From Mesostigma viride (Eukaryota > Streptophyta > Mesostigmatophyceae > Mesostigmatales > Mesostigmataceae), in the NCBI GenBank assembly GCA_009746045.1, contig RPFO01000716.1, forward strand, positions 1-64,000: a stretch of 64,000 nt of DNA, read 5' to 3'. The translations under genes were made by a program, and so were the position numbers. Positions 22,430 through 46,120 of this stretch are shown piece after piece; within the stretch, counting starts at the first letter, position 1; every line of letters starts with the position of its first letter. Below the pieces are notes generated by a model, which was given only the letters and a program-made list of their open reading frames with translations, was not told the DNA's origin and did not search any database.

Positions 22430-23620
22430 GCTTAGTTCCGTTGCTGCTGCCCGTTGCTGCGGCCCCCCTTTCCCGTTGCGAGTGCCCCCCTTCGCTGCCT
22501 CGCTTGGATGCCTCCCCCCGTCACCACTGCAACACTCAGCACTCCAACCGCTCCTGGGCCCCGGCTCGCCCACGCCCTTCCCGATGGTGCGACTGGGGAC
22601 CGCGCTAGGGGGACCAAACTCGGCCACTGACAAGAACGCACTTTGGGCCACTGCCAGACAAGAACACAGTCACTGGCGGACTGGGCCACTATCATGGACG
22701 CATCCACCCCATTGGCTGTCGAGGCTGTCAGGTTTGCAACGCGGGGGGGCATGAGGGGAGTCATCACGCGGGGGGCGTTAGGGGAGCTGCTAAACCGAGG
22801 CCCCCCAGCTGCCATTCCAGCTCGCTCATATGCCCAGGGTATACGCCTGCCCGGAGGGCCACCCCGACCTCTCATACTCCTGGCAGAGTATCTTCTGGCA
22901 GACGCGGACGCGTCTCTCCTTGGGGTCCCGGGCCAGCCACGACGCACGGTTGCGCGCGGCCACGGCCACGGGGCGATGCTCCAGGGACCCCGGTCCCTGG
23001 GGTCGTCGAGGGGTTCCAGGGGGGCGAAGGCCGGAGATGTCCCCAGGCTGCTCAACCCAAGTCATCGAGCCGCCTCCCGGCGGATGGTTACCGGGACTTG
23101 AGCCATACGTCCGCCAGCAGTGCCGCGCGCTGAACGCAATGGCGGCGATGGAGTCCTTGGTTTTCGGCTGGTGATGGCTCAGCGCCGCGCCGACCGTGGC
23201 GGCCAGTCCAGTCCAGCTGCAGACGAGTTGCAGGAAATAATACACCATCATGAGGGTTAAGTGGGTGTCCATTCGTGCGAGTCATCGTGGCCCTGACGCA
23301 CAGCCCAGCTCTGCGGCTGCGGCTCATCCTTGAATGTCGCCAACAAAGAGTTGTACTTCTCCCGCTGACTGCGATCTTTGGTGGGAACAGCGGACGTGCC
23401 TCTCATATTACAACATTGGCGGGCCGGGTCATGCAGAAACGAGCCCTTCTCGTACAGTTTATTCGTCCAAGTAGCCGCGCAGGCCTGACTTTGCCAGGGC
23501 CGCACACGAAGGCCCGCCAAGGCGGAATGTCCAGCTCTATGTCTGCCAACGCCGGATGCGGTGGCGGTGCTCGGCGAACGCAGGCATGATATTGATAGAA
23601 ACGCAACTGACCAACTCGGC
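22430..23620 (-). other. Coding-like minus-strand region, unidentified
   Basis: Three overlapping GC-rich minus-strand open segments (23,622-23,257, 23,272-22,826 and 23,055-22,432) read into one another only by changing frame. Stretches such as WTNKLYEKGSFLHDPARQCC and LARDPKERRVRVCQKILCQ look protein-like, but I recognise no domain. It may be a decayed mobile-element gene or a spliced host gene; I cannot choose. Confidence 0.3.
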
Positions 23621-24095
23621 AAATGTTATGCATGATACCTGAAACATTACGATGATATGGCTGACGCTATCAACAGAATGGACGAGGGCTAGACTCAACG
23701 TGTGTCAAAAGACAGCTGCTGTTGTCAAAACACAGCTGGAACGCTACACGTGCCATATACAGGCTCCTGCACTTGCAGCCTCGTTCATCCGGGTGCATGG
23801 CTGCATAGACGAATAGGACTGATGGGCCCGGATTTATGCCAAGTGAGCCTGCCCGACTGCCACACACGCAAAATGAGCAGGAACATACTTAAAGGAGTAG
23901 CGCCGATGAATCAATGCACACTACACCGACGCTATAAATCCTGATGACTAACTTATTGCCTTGAATCTCAGCTCTCAATAGTAAAAATGTTCCAGCGCTC
24001 CGTCCTGAATAGCTGACTGGCCCGCTGTTGGTTCCAGCCAGGCCCTCATGACTTGTGACTCGGGAATTCGGGATACCGGCGGGTGACACGACCAT

Positions 24096-24240
24096 CGACC
24101 ATCGACCATCGGCCATCCCACAACAGTCCACCATCACAACGTGCCCACGTGACGATTAATGACACGTACAAGTGGGCTTGTGCCCACGTGACAAATAATG
24201 ACACCTACTGCACGTGGCAAGTACTCACTTGCCCACCGCA
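24096..24240. repeat. Short direct repeats
   Basis: GACCATC is repeated at 24,090-24,115. GTGCCCACGTGAC.A.TAATGACAC occurs twice, at about 24,140 and 24,180. Confidence 0.6.
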
Positions 24241-24813
24241 ACGCGACTTCAGTTGCCATCCTTCACGATAATTTACGCTGATTTGTCGGTTTTGGTCTTT
24301 TGGACTGCGTATATGATATGCATTCTCGCCCATCAATGAGCGCGGCCCTGCACTAGACGTGCTAAACTGCTAATCTTCGATATTTGCTCACTATCACCCG
24401 CATTCCCGCGTTCCATCAGTGCCTCGAATCTCGATCTCCACAGTCCACGACCAGGAGGGGTGACATTGAGCCAAGCTAAATAGGGGCCGGATCCTGCAGC
24501 CGCCGGTCCAGAATATCTGGCCCCTATTTCCATATTAGGGGCCAGTGCAGCAACCGGCACCAACTGGAGCTGGCCCCCATGTTTTCGGCCCCTATAGGGG
24601 AGCGGGGGGCCGACTTTCATGCAGCCGTCAGCCCATAGAGTCTGGCCCCCAAATGCTACAGCATGGCGGAATTTGCAAGCAAGGCGGCCGAGTCTGCCCG
24701 CACCGCATATTTAGTGTTTTGTTGCGAACAATTCCTTGGGATTTTAGTTTCAGGCTGCCTATATATTAGCGTATTGTCAGATCGTTACCGAGGAGGGAGC
24801 CGCTCATAGTAGC

Positions 24814-24990
24814 ATGTCTGAACCGCCGGACATTGGACCGGAGGAAGGGCCTGGTCTGCAACGCGGCTGGCCAGACTTGTATTATGACCAAGACAACCGC
24901 CGAGCCACTGCAGAATATTCTTATTTAATTCTGGGTGAGGATGGTCTATCGGTGAAATGCATAGCATGCGGTCATGACAAGCGCTTTTGA
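24814..24990 (+). pseudogene. Small open frame cut by a transposon
   Basis: An ATG frame of 58 codons (MSEPPDIGPEEGPG..., WPDLYYDQDNRRATAEYSY, VKCIACGHDK) ends exactly where the inner element's inverted repeat begins: the stop TGA is part of that repeat. The CxxC-like end suggests a zinc-binding protein interrupted by the insertion. No family is recognised. It could be residual coding of the outer element. Confidence 0.4.
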
Positions 24991-27900
24991 CAGATCTGTA
25001 AAGTTAGGGCCCGAAAAATACAGATGGCTAGGCGTATATGCAGATCTGTTTTTTTAATACAGATCTGTACGTAAACTCCGACGTAATGCCTTTACGTCTT
25101 CGGGGTCGAAGTGCAGGCCGTGCTCAGTACCTGGAAGCAAAATTCAGCCATGGCTACGAAAGCTAATAGAGGAATGTCAGCCGTATGACCTGCACACGAG
25201 GGTAATTAAGAAATCAAGCCGAAGTTAATCCTGCATCTGAGCGAGCAGAATAATTGCAAACACAACAGCAATTGTGCGACAGACCAAACAATATCGCCGC
25301 GTGCACTAGGCTCTGTATTCTGGTCACACCCAGATGCATTGGCTACATTGGATTAGGCGCCTTAACGAACTCAGTCGAGGGAAAACGCGAGGAGCGCCAT
25401 CTAAGCAGTTGCTTGTCATGTCTATACGCCCGGGCATCTCATGATCTGTCTACCATGCACGCATTTTCCTTGGATGAATCAAACAGCTTTTGACATTTTA
25501 ATGGCGACAATGAAGTCCGGCCACGACAGTATAGCGCTGCTCAGAGCTTCGTTGTCGAGAAAGGTTTAAGAGGTGCTTTTTCCGGGCAGATAATTTAACT
25601 CTGCCTAGATCCCGGTAGCTTTCAGCACGCGCATATTGCTTGAGGTAAGCGAGCCACGACGCCTGCAGGTGCTCCTGCCGAGAGTGGAGACCTCCGAGAG
25701 CACGTGGATTAGGCTCATGCGTCAAAGCAGCATCGACCTTCATTCTCCTGGTGTGGAAGGTCACTTTTCAGGATTAACATATCTGAATGTTGATTGCCTG
25801 TTCATTTTCCGTCAATTGAGCAGCGATTGAAACCATGAGCCATGCAAGTGTAAGGTGCAGAATTCAGTTGATGAACCCAAGCAGGTAATGTGCAAAATAG
25901 ATGAACCCAAGTAATATGTGCAGATGTTTCGTCCCACTGGCTGTGTGCTATTGCATGAACCGTGTAGGCCCTTGGCGTGTACTCACTTGCTGCAACCGTG
26001 CCCACAGCTGCTTGTCAATACACGCGGCAGGCACAACGACTTTTGCCGCGAGGTGAAACATTTAACTCCCCCACACCTTGCATTTTTCACTCTTTCTTTT
26101 CCCTATCCATCCTACCCCCCAGCACACACACACGCCCACATACATACACATGCACATAAATGTTCACACACACATGCACACACGCACGCATACACACATG
26201 CACACATACACACATGCACACACGCACACATGCACACATGCACACACGCACACACGCACACATACACACATGCACACATACACACATGCACACACGCACA
26301 CATGCACACATACACACATGCACACACGCACACATGCACACATGCACACATGCACACACGCACGCATACACACATGCACACATACACACATGCACACACG
26401 CACGCATACACACATGCACACATACACACATGCACACACGCACACATGCACACACGCACACACGCACACACGCACACACGCACACACGCACACACGCACA
26501 CACGCACACACGCACACACGCACACACGCACACACGCACACACGCACACACGCACACACGCACACACGCACACACGCACACTCGCACACTCGCACACACG
26601 CACACACGCACGCACACACGCACACACGCATACACGCACACACATGCACACTGTGACATACACATGTATGCACACAATATCACACACATGCACACACCCA
26701 CGTGCGCACATGCACGCTAACACATGCATGCACACAAACATGTGCACACACCCACGAGCACACGTGCACATGCATACAAACGCACACAAACACAGGCCGA
26801 CTTGCACACATGCGCCACACACATCAATCCATCACCAATAAACGGGTTGCTTGGACCCAACGACCTTCTTACTCGCCTGTCCACCCAATGTTCTGCCCAT
26901 CCTCCCGCCTGCCCGCCTACAAGTCTGCCACCCGCCTATCTGCCCACCCATCTGTCAACCTGCCTGCCTGCCTGCTTGTGTGCATGCCTGCGGGCCTGCA
27001 TGTGCACCTGCGCCCATGCACCTATTATGCCCCCATGGCACATACATGCAGCCTAGCTAGTTGAGTGTCTCTAGGCACGCGCACATGGGTGGCTACATGG
27101 GCATTTGCCTGTGTCTTAGGCTGGGGCGTTGGGCTGATTAGTTCAAGAGTGGGCGGGAAGACGGTGGTATAATTGGGTGGGTAGGGACGGAGTGGATGGA
27201 TGATTGGGGGGGTTGGATGCGGGTGGGACTCAAGTTAGTGTTAAGTCCAATGTTGCCTATAGCATCAACAAAAATAAGCGAGAAAGCAGCCTAAATTCAA
27301 GGAGCCTACTTCTTGTAACATGTGCCAAACTGCAATTAATGGTTGCAGGCTCACAAGCTGCCAGATTCATAACGCACATGGAATGAATTGCATGGTTACA
27401 GGACAAGCGTGTGGTTGGAAATCTTACAATGCCTGGCGACGTCTCTTTCATGTGCCCACTGAGAACCGCTGTTCTTCGACACAAGAAGGCTTTGGCAAGC
27501 AACGAGCTTCGGCCAGGGCCTTCATTTCAAGGAACCGTGTGTGAAGCAATAACTCAGGATTTACAAACAGAAACTATACCTAACTTTGCGACCTTCATGC
27601 AGTATGTCATGTGCATGGCTATGTAGTATGTGCCAACAATCACAACGAAAACGTGCGAAATTGCAAACATTGCCATGGAAGGGCAGGAGCCACGCACGCA
27701 GCAAATTAAAACGGTTCGTGAACCAGATTGTCGGGCATAAAGACAGCAAAGTCTGGCCAGCAATAATGCAGTGCGATGCGAGACAAACTCGGTAAATATG
27801 GGCAGGCAGGCGCAGCTCGTCCTCAGCAGTGCTATCTAACGTGACGGCGCCTTATTTCCGCGTGCACGGTGCCGAACATGGCACTGGCCTGATTCCAGTT

Positions 27901-28304
27901 GCAGCAACGCCAGATGCCTTCCCGTCATAGAGCAGAGGCTTCACGTACGTCGCCATCGTTGGCTACCAATCGCTATGCTTCCCGTGATAATGCACTCCGC
28001 GTCCGAACAAAATGTCGAGAAAGCAAACAATCTACACGCGAGAGAACTGGGCTGATAGCTTTTCAGTACTGGTTTTACCGTGCCTTCAAATTCCATTAGC
28101 TTACTTAACCATGGCTGACTAATTTTAGCTAATTTACAGGTATTTGTACCACTGGCCGCACCGCCCGCATGCATGGACGAGTCTCGAAGACGTAAGGGCA
28201 TTACGTCGGAGTTTACGTACAGATCTGTAATAAAAAAACAGATCTGCATATACGCCTAGCCATCTGTATTTTTCGGGCCCTAACTTTACAGATCTGTCAA
28301 AAGC
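24983..28304. mobile_element. Inner DNA element with 120-bp terminal inverted repeats
   Basis: Left TIR 24,983-25,102 and right TIR 28,185-28,304 match at about 118 of 120 positions, beginning GCTTTTGACAGATCTGTAAA. CAGATCTGT occurs three times in each TIR. The 3.3-kb element shows no transposase. Its interior has unassigned sequence, a large CA-rich array (26,120-26,710) and Cys-poor short frames. I could not define a target-site duplication. The high TIR identity indicates recent mobility. Confidence 0.85.
26120..26800. repeat. CACACG/CACACATG array
   Basis: Nearly pure purine-pyrimidine alternation built from CACACACG, CACACATG and CACACATA blocks, densest at 26,440-26,640. It lies inside the inner DNA element. 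Open frames here (Thr/His/Ala or Cys/Val repeats) are artefacts. Such alternation favours Z-DNA. Confidence 0.95.
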
Positions 28305-28679
28305 TCAGCAGGTGCGCAGCCAACAAGATGCCACCATTTTAAGCACCATTTATTTAGGCAGCCTGCACACATAACAAAAAAAAACGTGCTGGCATCCTCA
28401 CGCCGCGCTATTGTACACAGTGTACAGCAGCAGACTTGCCCAGTTGCCTGGCCCTTGTCACCGGGGAGGCATTGCGCATCATGCCACGTGGCGCCGCATC
28501 TTGCCACGTAGCGCCGCGCTATTGGGGGCCAGTAATCAGGGGCCACCGCCGCCGACCTTCGTTTTGCTCGCCAGCCCCTATATCCAAATAGGGGCCGGCG
28601 CGTTCCGCAGCAGTCAGGCCCTGGGACGGGCCCCTATTACCCAGGAAATTTTGCCTGGAGATGTCACCCCTCCTCCACG

Positions 28680-29163
28680 ACCACTCAGGCCACAGGCGGC
28701 CACACCTGACACCACAACCCTGACACCACCATGTGCGGCGTTAACAACAACCTGCTGACACCACGTGACGCAGCCTGCCACAGACAACCATCGTGGCAGG
28801 CCTACAGCCTACACCGGCGATTGGCCGGCATTCGCCGGCCACCGGCCACGTGAAAAACCACTGGCCACGTGTTGCCGGCGCGGCGCCGGCTGTGGAAAAT
28901 ATCCTAAACGAAGCCCTGGCCGCCACAGGCCACGGGGCACGGACACAGCTTAGACACGTCTTGGACAAAACCAAGTTGGGACTCCCGCGTTCGGTCACTG
29001 CTGGGTCACGTGTGCCCAACAAACCATTGCTTCCAGGACCTTCACAGCAGCGTCCGAGTTTTTTTTCCCAGTTTATTGCTACGCGGTTATGTGTTCATGT
29101 GCATGACAAGGTATTATCGGCGTAAGCACCGTGCGTGTGCCTGTTGATTTCTTGTGAAGTACG
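28680..29163 (+). promoter_or_regulatory. Upstream region of the WLM gene with four CACGTG boxes
   Basis: CACGTG occurs at 28,762, 28,847, 28,866 and 29,007, with a GC-rich palindromic patch GGCCGGCATTCGCCGGCC just before the second. CACGTG is the core bound by bHLH/bZIP factors in plants. Whether these are functional is inference; the outer DNA element ends only some 90 bp upstream of the first box. Confidence 0.35.
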
Positions 29164-42641
<13,478 letters not shown>

Positions 42642-42939
42642 ATGGGTCCAATTGACTAACATGACTTGTTCAATCTGCACTGTTAATAATATGCCAATCT
42701 ACACTGCTGTTATCGTGAATAATGTCAACATCATGCGTTTAGGAGTAGTTGTCCAGGAGTGGAAGTAAGTGAGTAAGTAAGTAATGGCGTGTCATGCGCA
42801 TGCATGGGCATGCCACGGAGTAGTATGCTAATCTCATATTAGAAAAATAATTACACGAAAGATACAAATATCGTCTGCATCATGCACCAGGAATGTGAGT
42901 ACCTCGTTTTCCGTGTCGGGCCCTGCGCAATCAGAGTGC

Positions 42940-43352
42940 TATTGGCATATCTGTTATATCCTCGCGCCATCTACCGAGGAGTGTACATCCAGAGCGCCGC
43001 ACTCAAGTTGTTCATGCGCATGATCCTCAACCGTGATAGACTCGGCATGGACATGTGCTACACTAGACGCGACGGGCTCACACCCGGGCAGCCTCCTGGT
43101 TTGTCTGTAATATGGAGGCAGATGGTGTGCAAGGATAGATGGCAAGTAGTGATGAAGGAGACCACCCCCAAGCCTGTGGGGGCTCTGCGTGTGACCAAGT
43201 ATGGCATTCATAGCGATTCGGGCCGCGGTGCCCACACCCCTGTAACTAGGACCTAGATAGCTTACACAATCCATTCCATCCCATGTTCCCCTCCCACTGA
43301 GGACTTATGCTCACGTGACGCAGTCACGTGTCTATTAATTAATTAATTAACT
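42940..43352 (+). pseudogene. LINE (family A) internally deleted copy with 3' end
   Basis: An RT scrap (IYRGVYIQSAALKLFMRMIL) is joined directly to the ORF2 C-terminus (DRLGMDMCYTRRDGLTPG, GLSVIWRQMVCKDRWQVVMK, HSDSGRGAHTPVTRT, stop). The 3' UTR follows, then the perfect hairpin CACGTGAC-GCA-GTCACGTG (43,313-43,331) and TCTATTAATTAATTAATTAA. Most of the RT is missing. Confidence 0.85.
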
Positions 43353-43560
43353 AATGGAGGCAGATGGTGCGCAAGGATAGATGGCAAGTAGTGATGAAGG
43401 AGACCACCCCCAAGTCTGTGGGGGCTCCGCGTGTGACCAAGTATGGCATTCATAGCGATTCGGGCCGCGGTGCCCACACCCCTGTAACTAGGACCTAGAT
43501 AGCTAGCATCATCCATTCCACATCCTGAGCCAGATAGTGCGAAAGATCTAATCTACCCCT
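43353..43560 (+). mobile_element. Second family-A LINE 3' copy, head to tail
   Basis: It starts directly after the preceding TTAA tail with ATGGAGGCAGATGGTGCGCA and repeats the ORF2 C-terminus and stop (43,353-43,497). Its own hairpin end is lost beyond about 43,540. Confidence 0.8.
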
Positions 43561-45957
43561 GTAACTAGGACCTAGATTAAATTAAATTAAATTTACTTTC
43601 ATTATATTATTAATTTAATTTACTTTTCATTATAACATGCCTCCGTGGGGGGGTCATGTAGCACATATTCCATGATGGATGGGGTGGAGGAAGCCGCGTG
43701 ATCGAACTATCCTAACTCTAAGCTATCTAGAAAATCCTAACTGCACTAGACTCATCAAAACGCCTCCTCCGCTTGGGGGGAGGTGGCTTGCCCACAACAG
43801 GGTCGGCCGGGCGTGTGCGCCTTGACAATCTTCTTCCACCGCGTCTTGTCCTGCATGGCAGTCCAAAGACGGGAGAGAGAGTGGATGCGGTGCTCAAACT
43901 GGGCTGGGACCACTAGGTCGTCCAGCAACATCTGGATGTAGGTCGTGACAGGTTTCCCTACCCTTTTGGGAATGCCCTCGGGGCCAGGCCAGGTCAAAAT
44001 ATGTGTCGCCCTGGCTGGCCAAGCCGCTGGGGGCCGGCCAGGCCAAGGGCGGTGTCGACCTGGCTGGTGCGAGCAAGGTGCCCTACAAATGCTATCCTAC
44101 GCTGCCTAATCTCGTCCGAAATACGAGGCATGCCATGATACAAAGATTCTGATGACGGACGCTCGGAAAAACCTACGTTAAGGACCTGTCGGAGCATCCT
44201 GTAAACCGTGCCGTCTAGCCTAGCTGCCAGTTTGGGTGGGATGGTCCACGCCTCGGCGCCATACGTGAGCACCGTGAGGACGAGGACCTTGAAGAGCATG
44301 CGCTTGCGGTGCTCGCCCAGGCCCTTCGAGCGCCAGTAGGTGTTGAGCGAACGGAGCTTGGCCCAGGCAAGGCCGATGCGGGTGTCCACATCGTCGGCAG
44401 TGTCAGGGAGCCAACTCCCCAACAGCTTGAAGCGGTCGCGGAACGGGACCTCCGTCCCGTCAAGCAGGCGCGGCAGCGGTGGTGTACTGGAGGCCCCAAT
44501 CACCATCGCCTCAGTTTTGACACTAATCTCCAACCCCACCGCCCGAGCCTTCAGGCCCAGACAGTCCAGCCAGGTCTGAATGTGCTCGGGGCTCTTGATG
44601 AGGGTGGTGTCGTCCGCATAAATCAGGTCAGCAAGGCGGTAACCAGGTCTGACCCCGCCGTGCTCTTTCACGTTAAGGATGTCCAAGCCTGGCTCGAACC
44701 CCTTAAGAGCAGTAAAGCGCGCACGTGCCCGGCGCATGACGTGATCCACGACAATAATGAACAGGTATGGGGACAAGACACAACCTTGCCACACCCCGTG
44801 GTGAAGGGGGAATGGTGGGGTGGTGCCTTCCGCAGTCCGCACTACTGCCTGTCATGAGCCCTCATACAGTCGGCGAATGGCAGCAATAAACGCAGGTGGT
44901 ACTCGATCCAGAGCTAGGATGGCCCAAAGAGCCTCCCAGAGAACCGTGTCAAAGGCCTTGATATAGTCAACAAAAATGAAGACCAGCGGCAAACTGTCAG
45001 GGGGAAGGCGACGCACCTCCTCCATCAACCGGCGCGCGACAAACACAGCCATGACAGTGTTACGACCACGACGGAAACCCATCTGAGACTCACCCAGGTG
45101 TGGGTCCAGCGCGACGCGGAGCCTGTGCAGCATCATGCGCATGAAGACCTTCAGCGCGGCGCTCTGGAGGCAGACACCCCGGTAGTTGCCGGGGTCAGCA
45201 GCAGAGCCCTTCTTGTACATCATGACGCGGATGGCCGTCTGCCACTCAGCAGGCGGAGGCTCGTCAGAGAGCAGGACACGGTTGCAGAACGCCAGCAGAA
45301 GATCCCTAACCGCCGGATCAGGGGTCTTCAGCAGCTCAGCAGAAAGGTGGTCGGCACCGACCGCCGCATCGTACCGCAGGCGAGCAATGAAGGGCGCCGT
45401 CCAATTCCTTCAAAGTGAAGGGGGGGACGACGTCGTCAGTGGCAAGGCAGCCCTCCAGCCCCTCCTGCAAGGCGGGGACTTGGTAGTCCGCGGCCGAGGA
45501 GGGGGGCGCTGGCGGCGGCGGGGCCGGTCCGGCGACCCCGAGGCGGGCGGCCGTCTCGGGATGAAGCGGCGGGGGGGGGGCGCGAGCCCCACCGGTCAAG
45601 GAAACATTGTGGGCCAACCAGCGGTCAAGGCTGACCGGCGCCGTGCCGTCCCCCGTGTGCTCCACCGGGGTGCGCTGCCGCCGGCCGCCGAGCCGGTCGA
45701 GGTGGTACCACATGTCCTTGCCCTGGTTGCGAGCCTGGCAGGCCTTGGCATCCGCGATGCACTGGGCCGCCTCCGCGTCCTGAGCGGGCGTGCTCGTAGG
45801 CCTCCACAAGGGCCCGGCCTTGAGCAATGGTTTCTGCAGCGGGTCCCGGTTACGCTTGAGGCGGTGCCGGGCGGCCAAGACCTTGGGGTCCCGGCGGTAG
45901 AGCGGGCCGGGGCGGCGGCGGGGCATCATGACCGGCAGGTGCCGGGCCGCCAGCAAC
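43560..45957 (-). pseudogene. LINE (family B) ORF2: linker, reverse transcriptase, C-terminus
   Basis: Minus strand from 45,957: an Arg/Pro-rich linker (DMWYHLDRLGGRRQRTPVEH), frameshift near 45,395, then RT blocks GNYRGVCLQSAALKVFMRMM, GESQMGFRRGRNTV, FIFVDYIKAFDTVLWEALW. An in-frame TGA at 44,852-44,854 precedes LHHGVWQGCVLSPYLFIIV, the catalytic YADDT (44,609-44,620) and GLEISVKTEAMVIGA. A further shift near 43,994 leads to the C-terminal segment ending QATSPQAEEAF (43,755). The 3' end at about 43,640 has CCTCCGTGGGGGGG and an AT-rich tail. The single TGA splits an otherwise well kept RT core, suggesting recent death. Confidence 0.9.
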
Positions 45958-46004
45958 GGGGCACGGGCCGCAAAGCCCGCAAAAATCCGAGTGGCGGCGT
46001 TGAG

Positions 46005-46120
46005 GACCTAGATGTACCCCTGTAACTAGGACCTAGATAGCTTACACCATCCATTCCATCCCATGTTCCCCTCCCACTGAGGACTTATGCTCACGTGACG
46101 CAGTCACTTGTCTATTAATT
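46005..46120 (+). mobile_element. Family-A LINE 3' end, 5'-truncated
   Basis: It starts within the 3' UTR (CCCTGTAACTAGGACCTAGA) and ends with CACGTGACGCAGTCACTTG, where one hairpin base has changed, and TCTATTAATTGTTAA. It abuts the 5' side of the family-B LINE. Confidence 0.8.

Larger units (their letters stand above)
24453..28675. mobile_element. Outer inverted-repeat DNA element (non-autonomous)
   Basis: The left end AGGAGGGGTGACAT (24,453) is mirrored by ATGTCACCCCTCCT (right end 28,675). The subterminal 150-200 bp on both sides carries several copies of TAGGGGCC/GGCCCCTA in both orientations (24,481-24,600 and 28,565-28,640). The ends are alike in order but diverged. A second, younger element (24,983-28,304) sits within it. 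No transposase is visible. Clustered subterminal octamers are typical of transposase binding sites in DNA transposons. Confidence 0.6.

Noticed and set aside
25918-26841. His/Thr- or Cys/Val-repeat proteins
   Set aside because: They are artefacts of the CACACG/CACACATG array, open in multiple frames on both strands.
45186-46025. 279-codon plus-strand open frame
   Set aside because: It is antisense to the family-B LINE ORF2.
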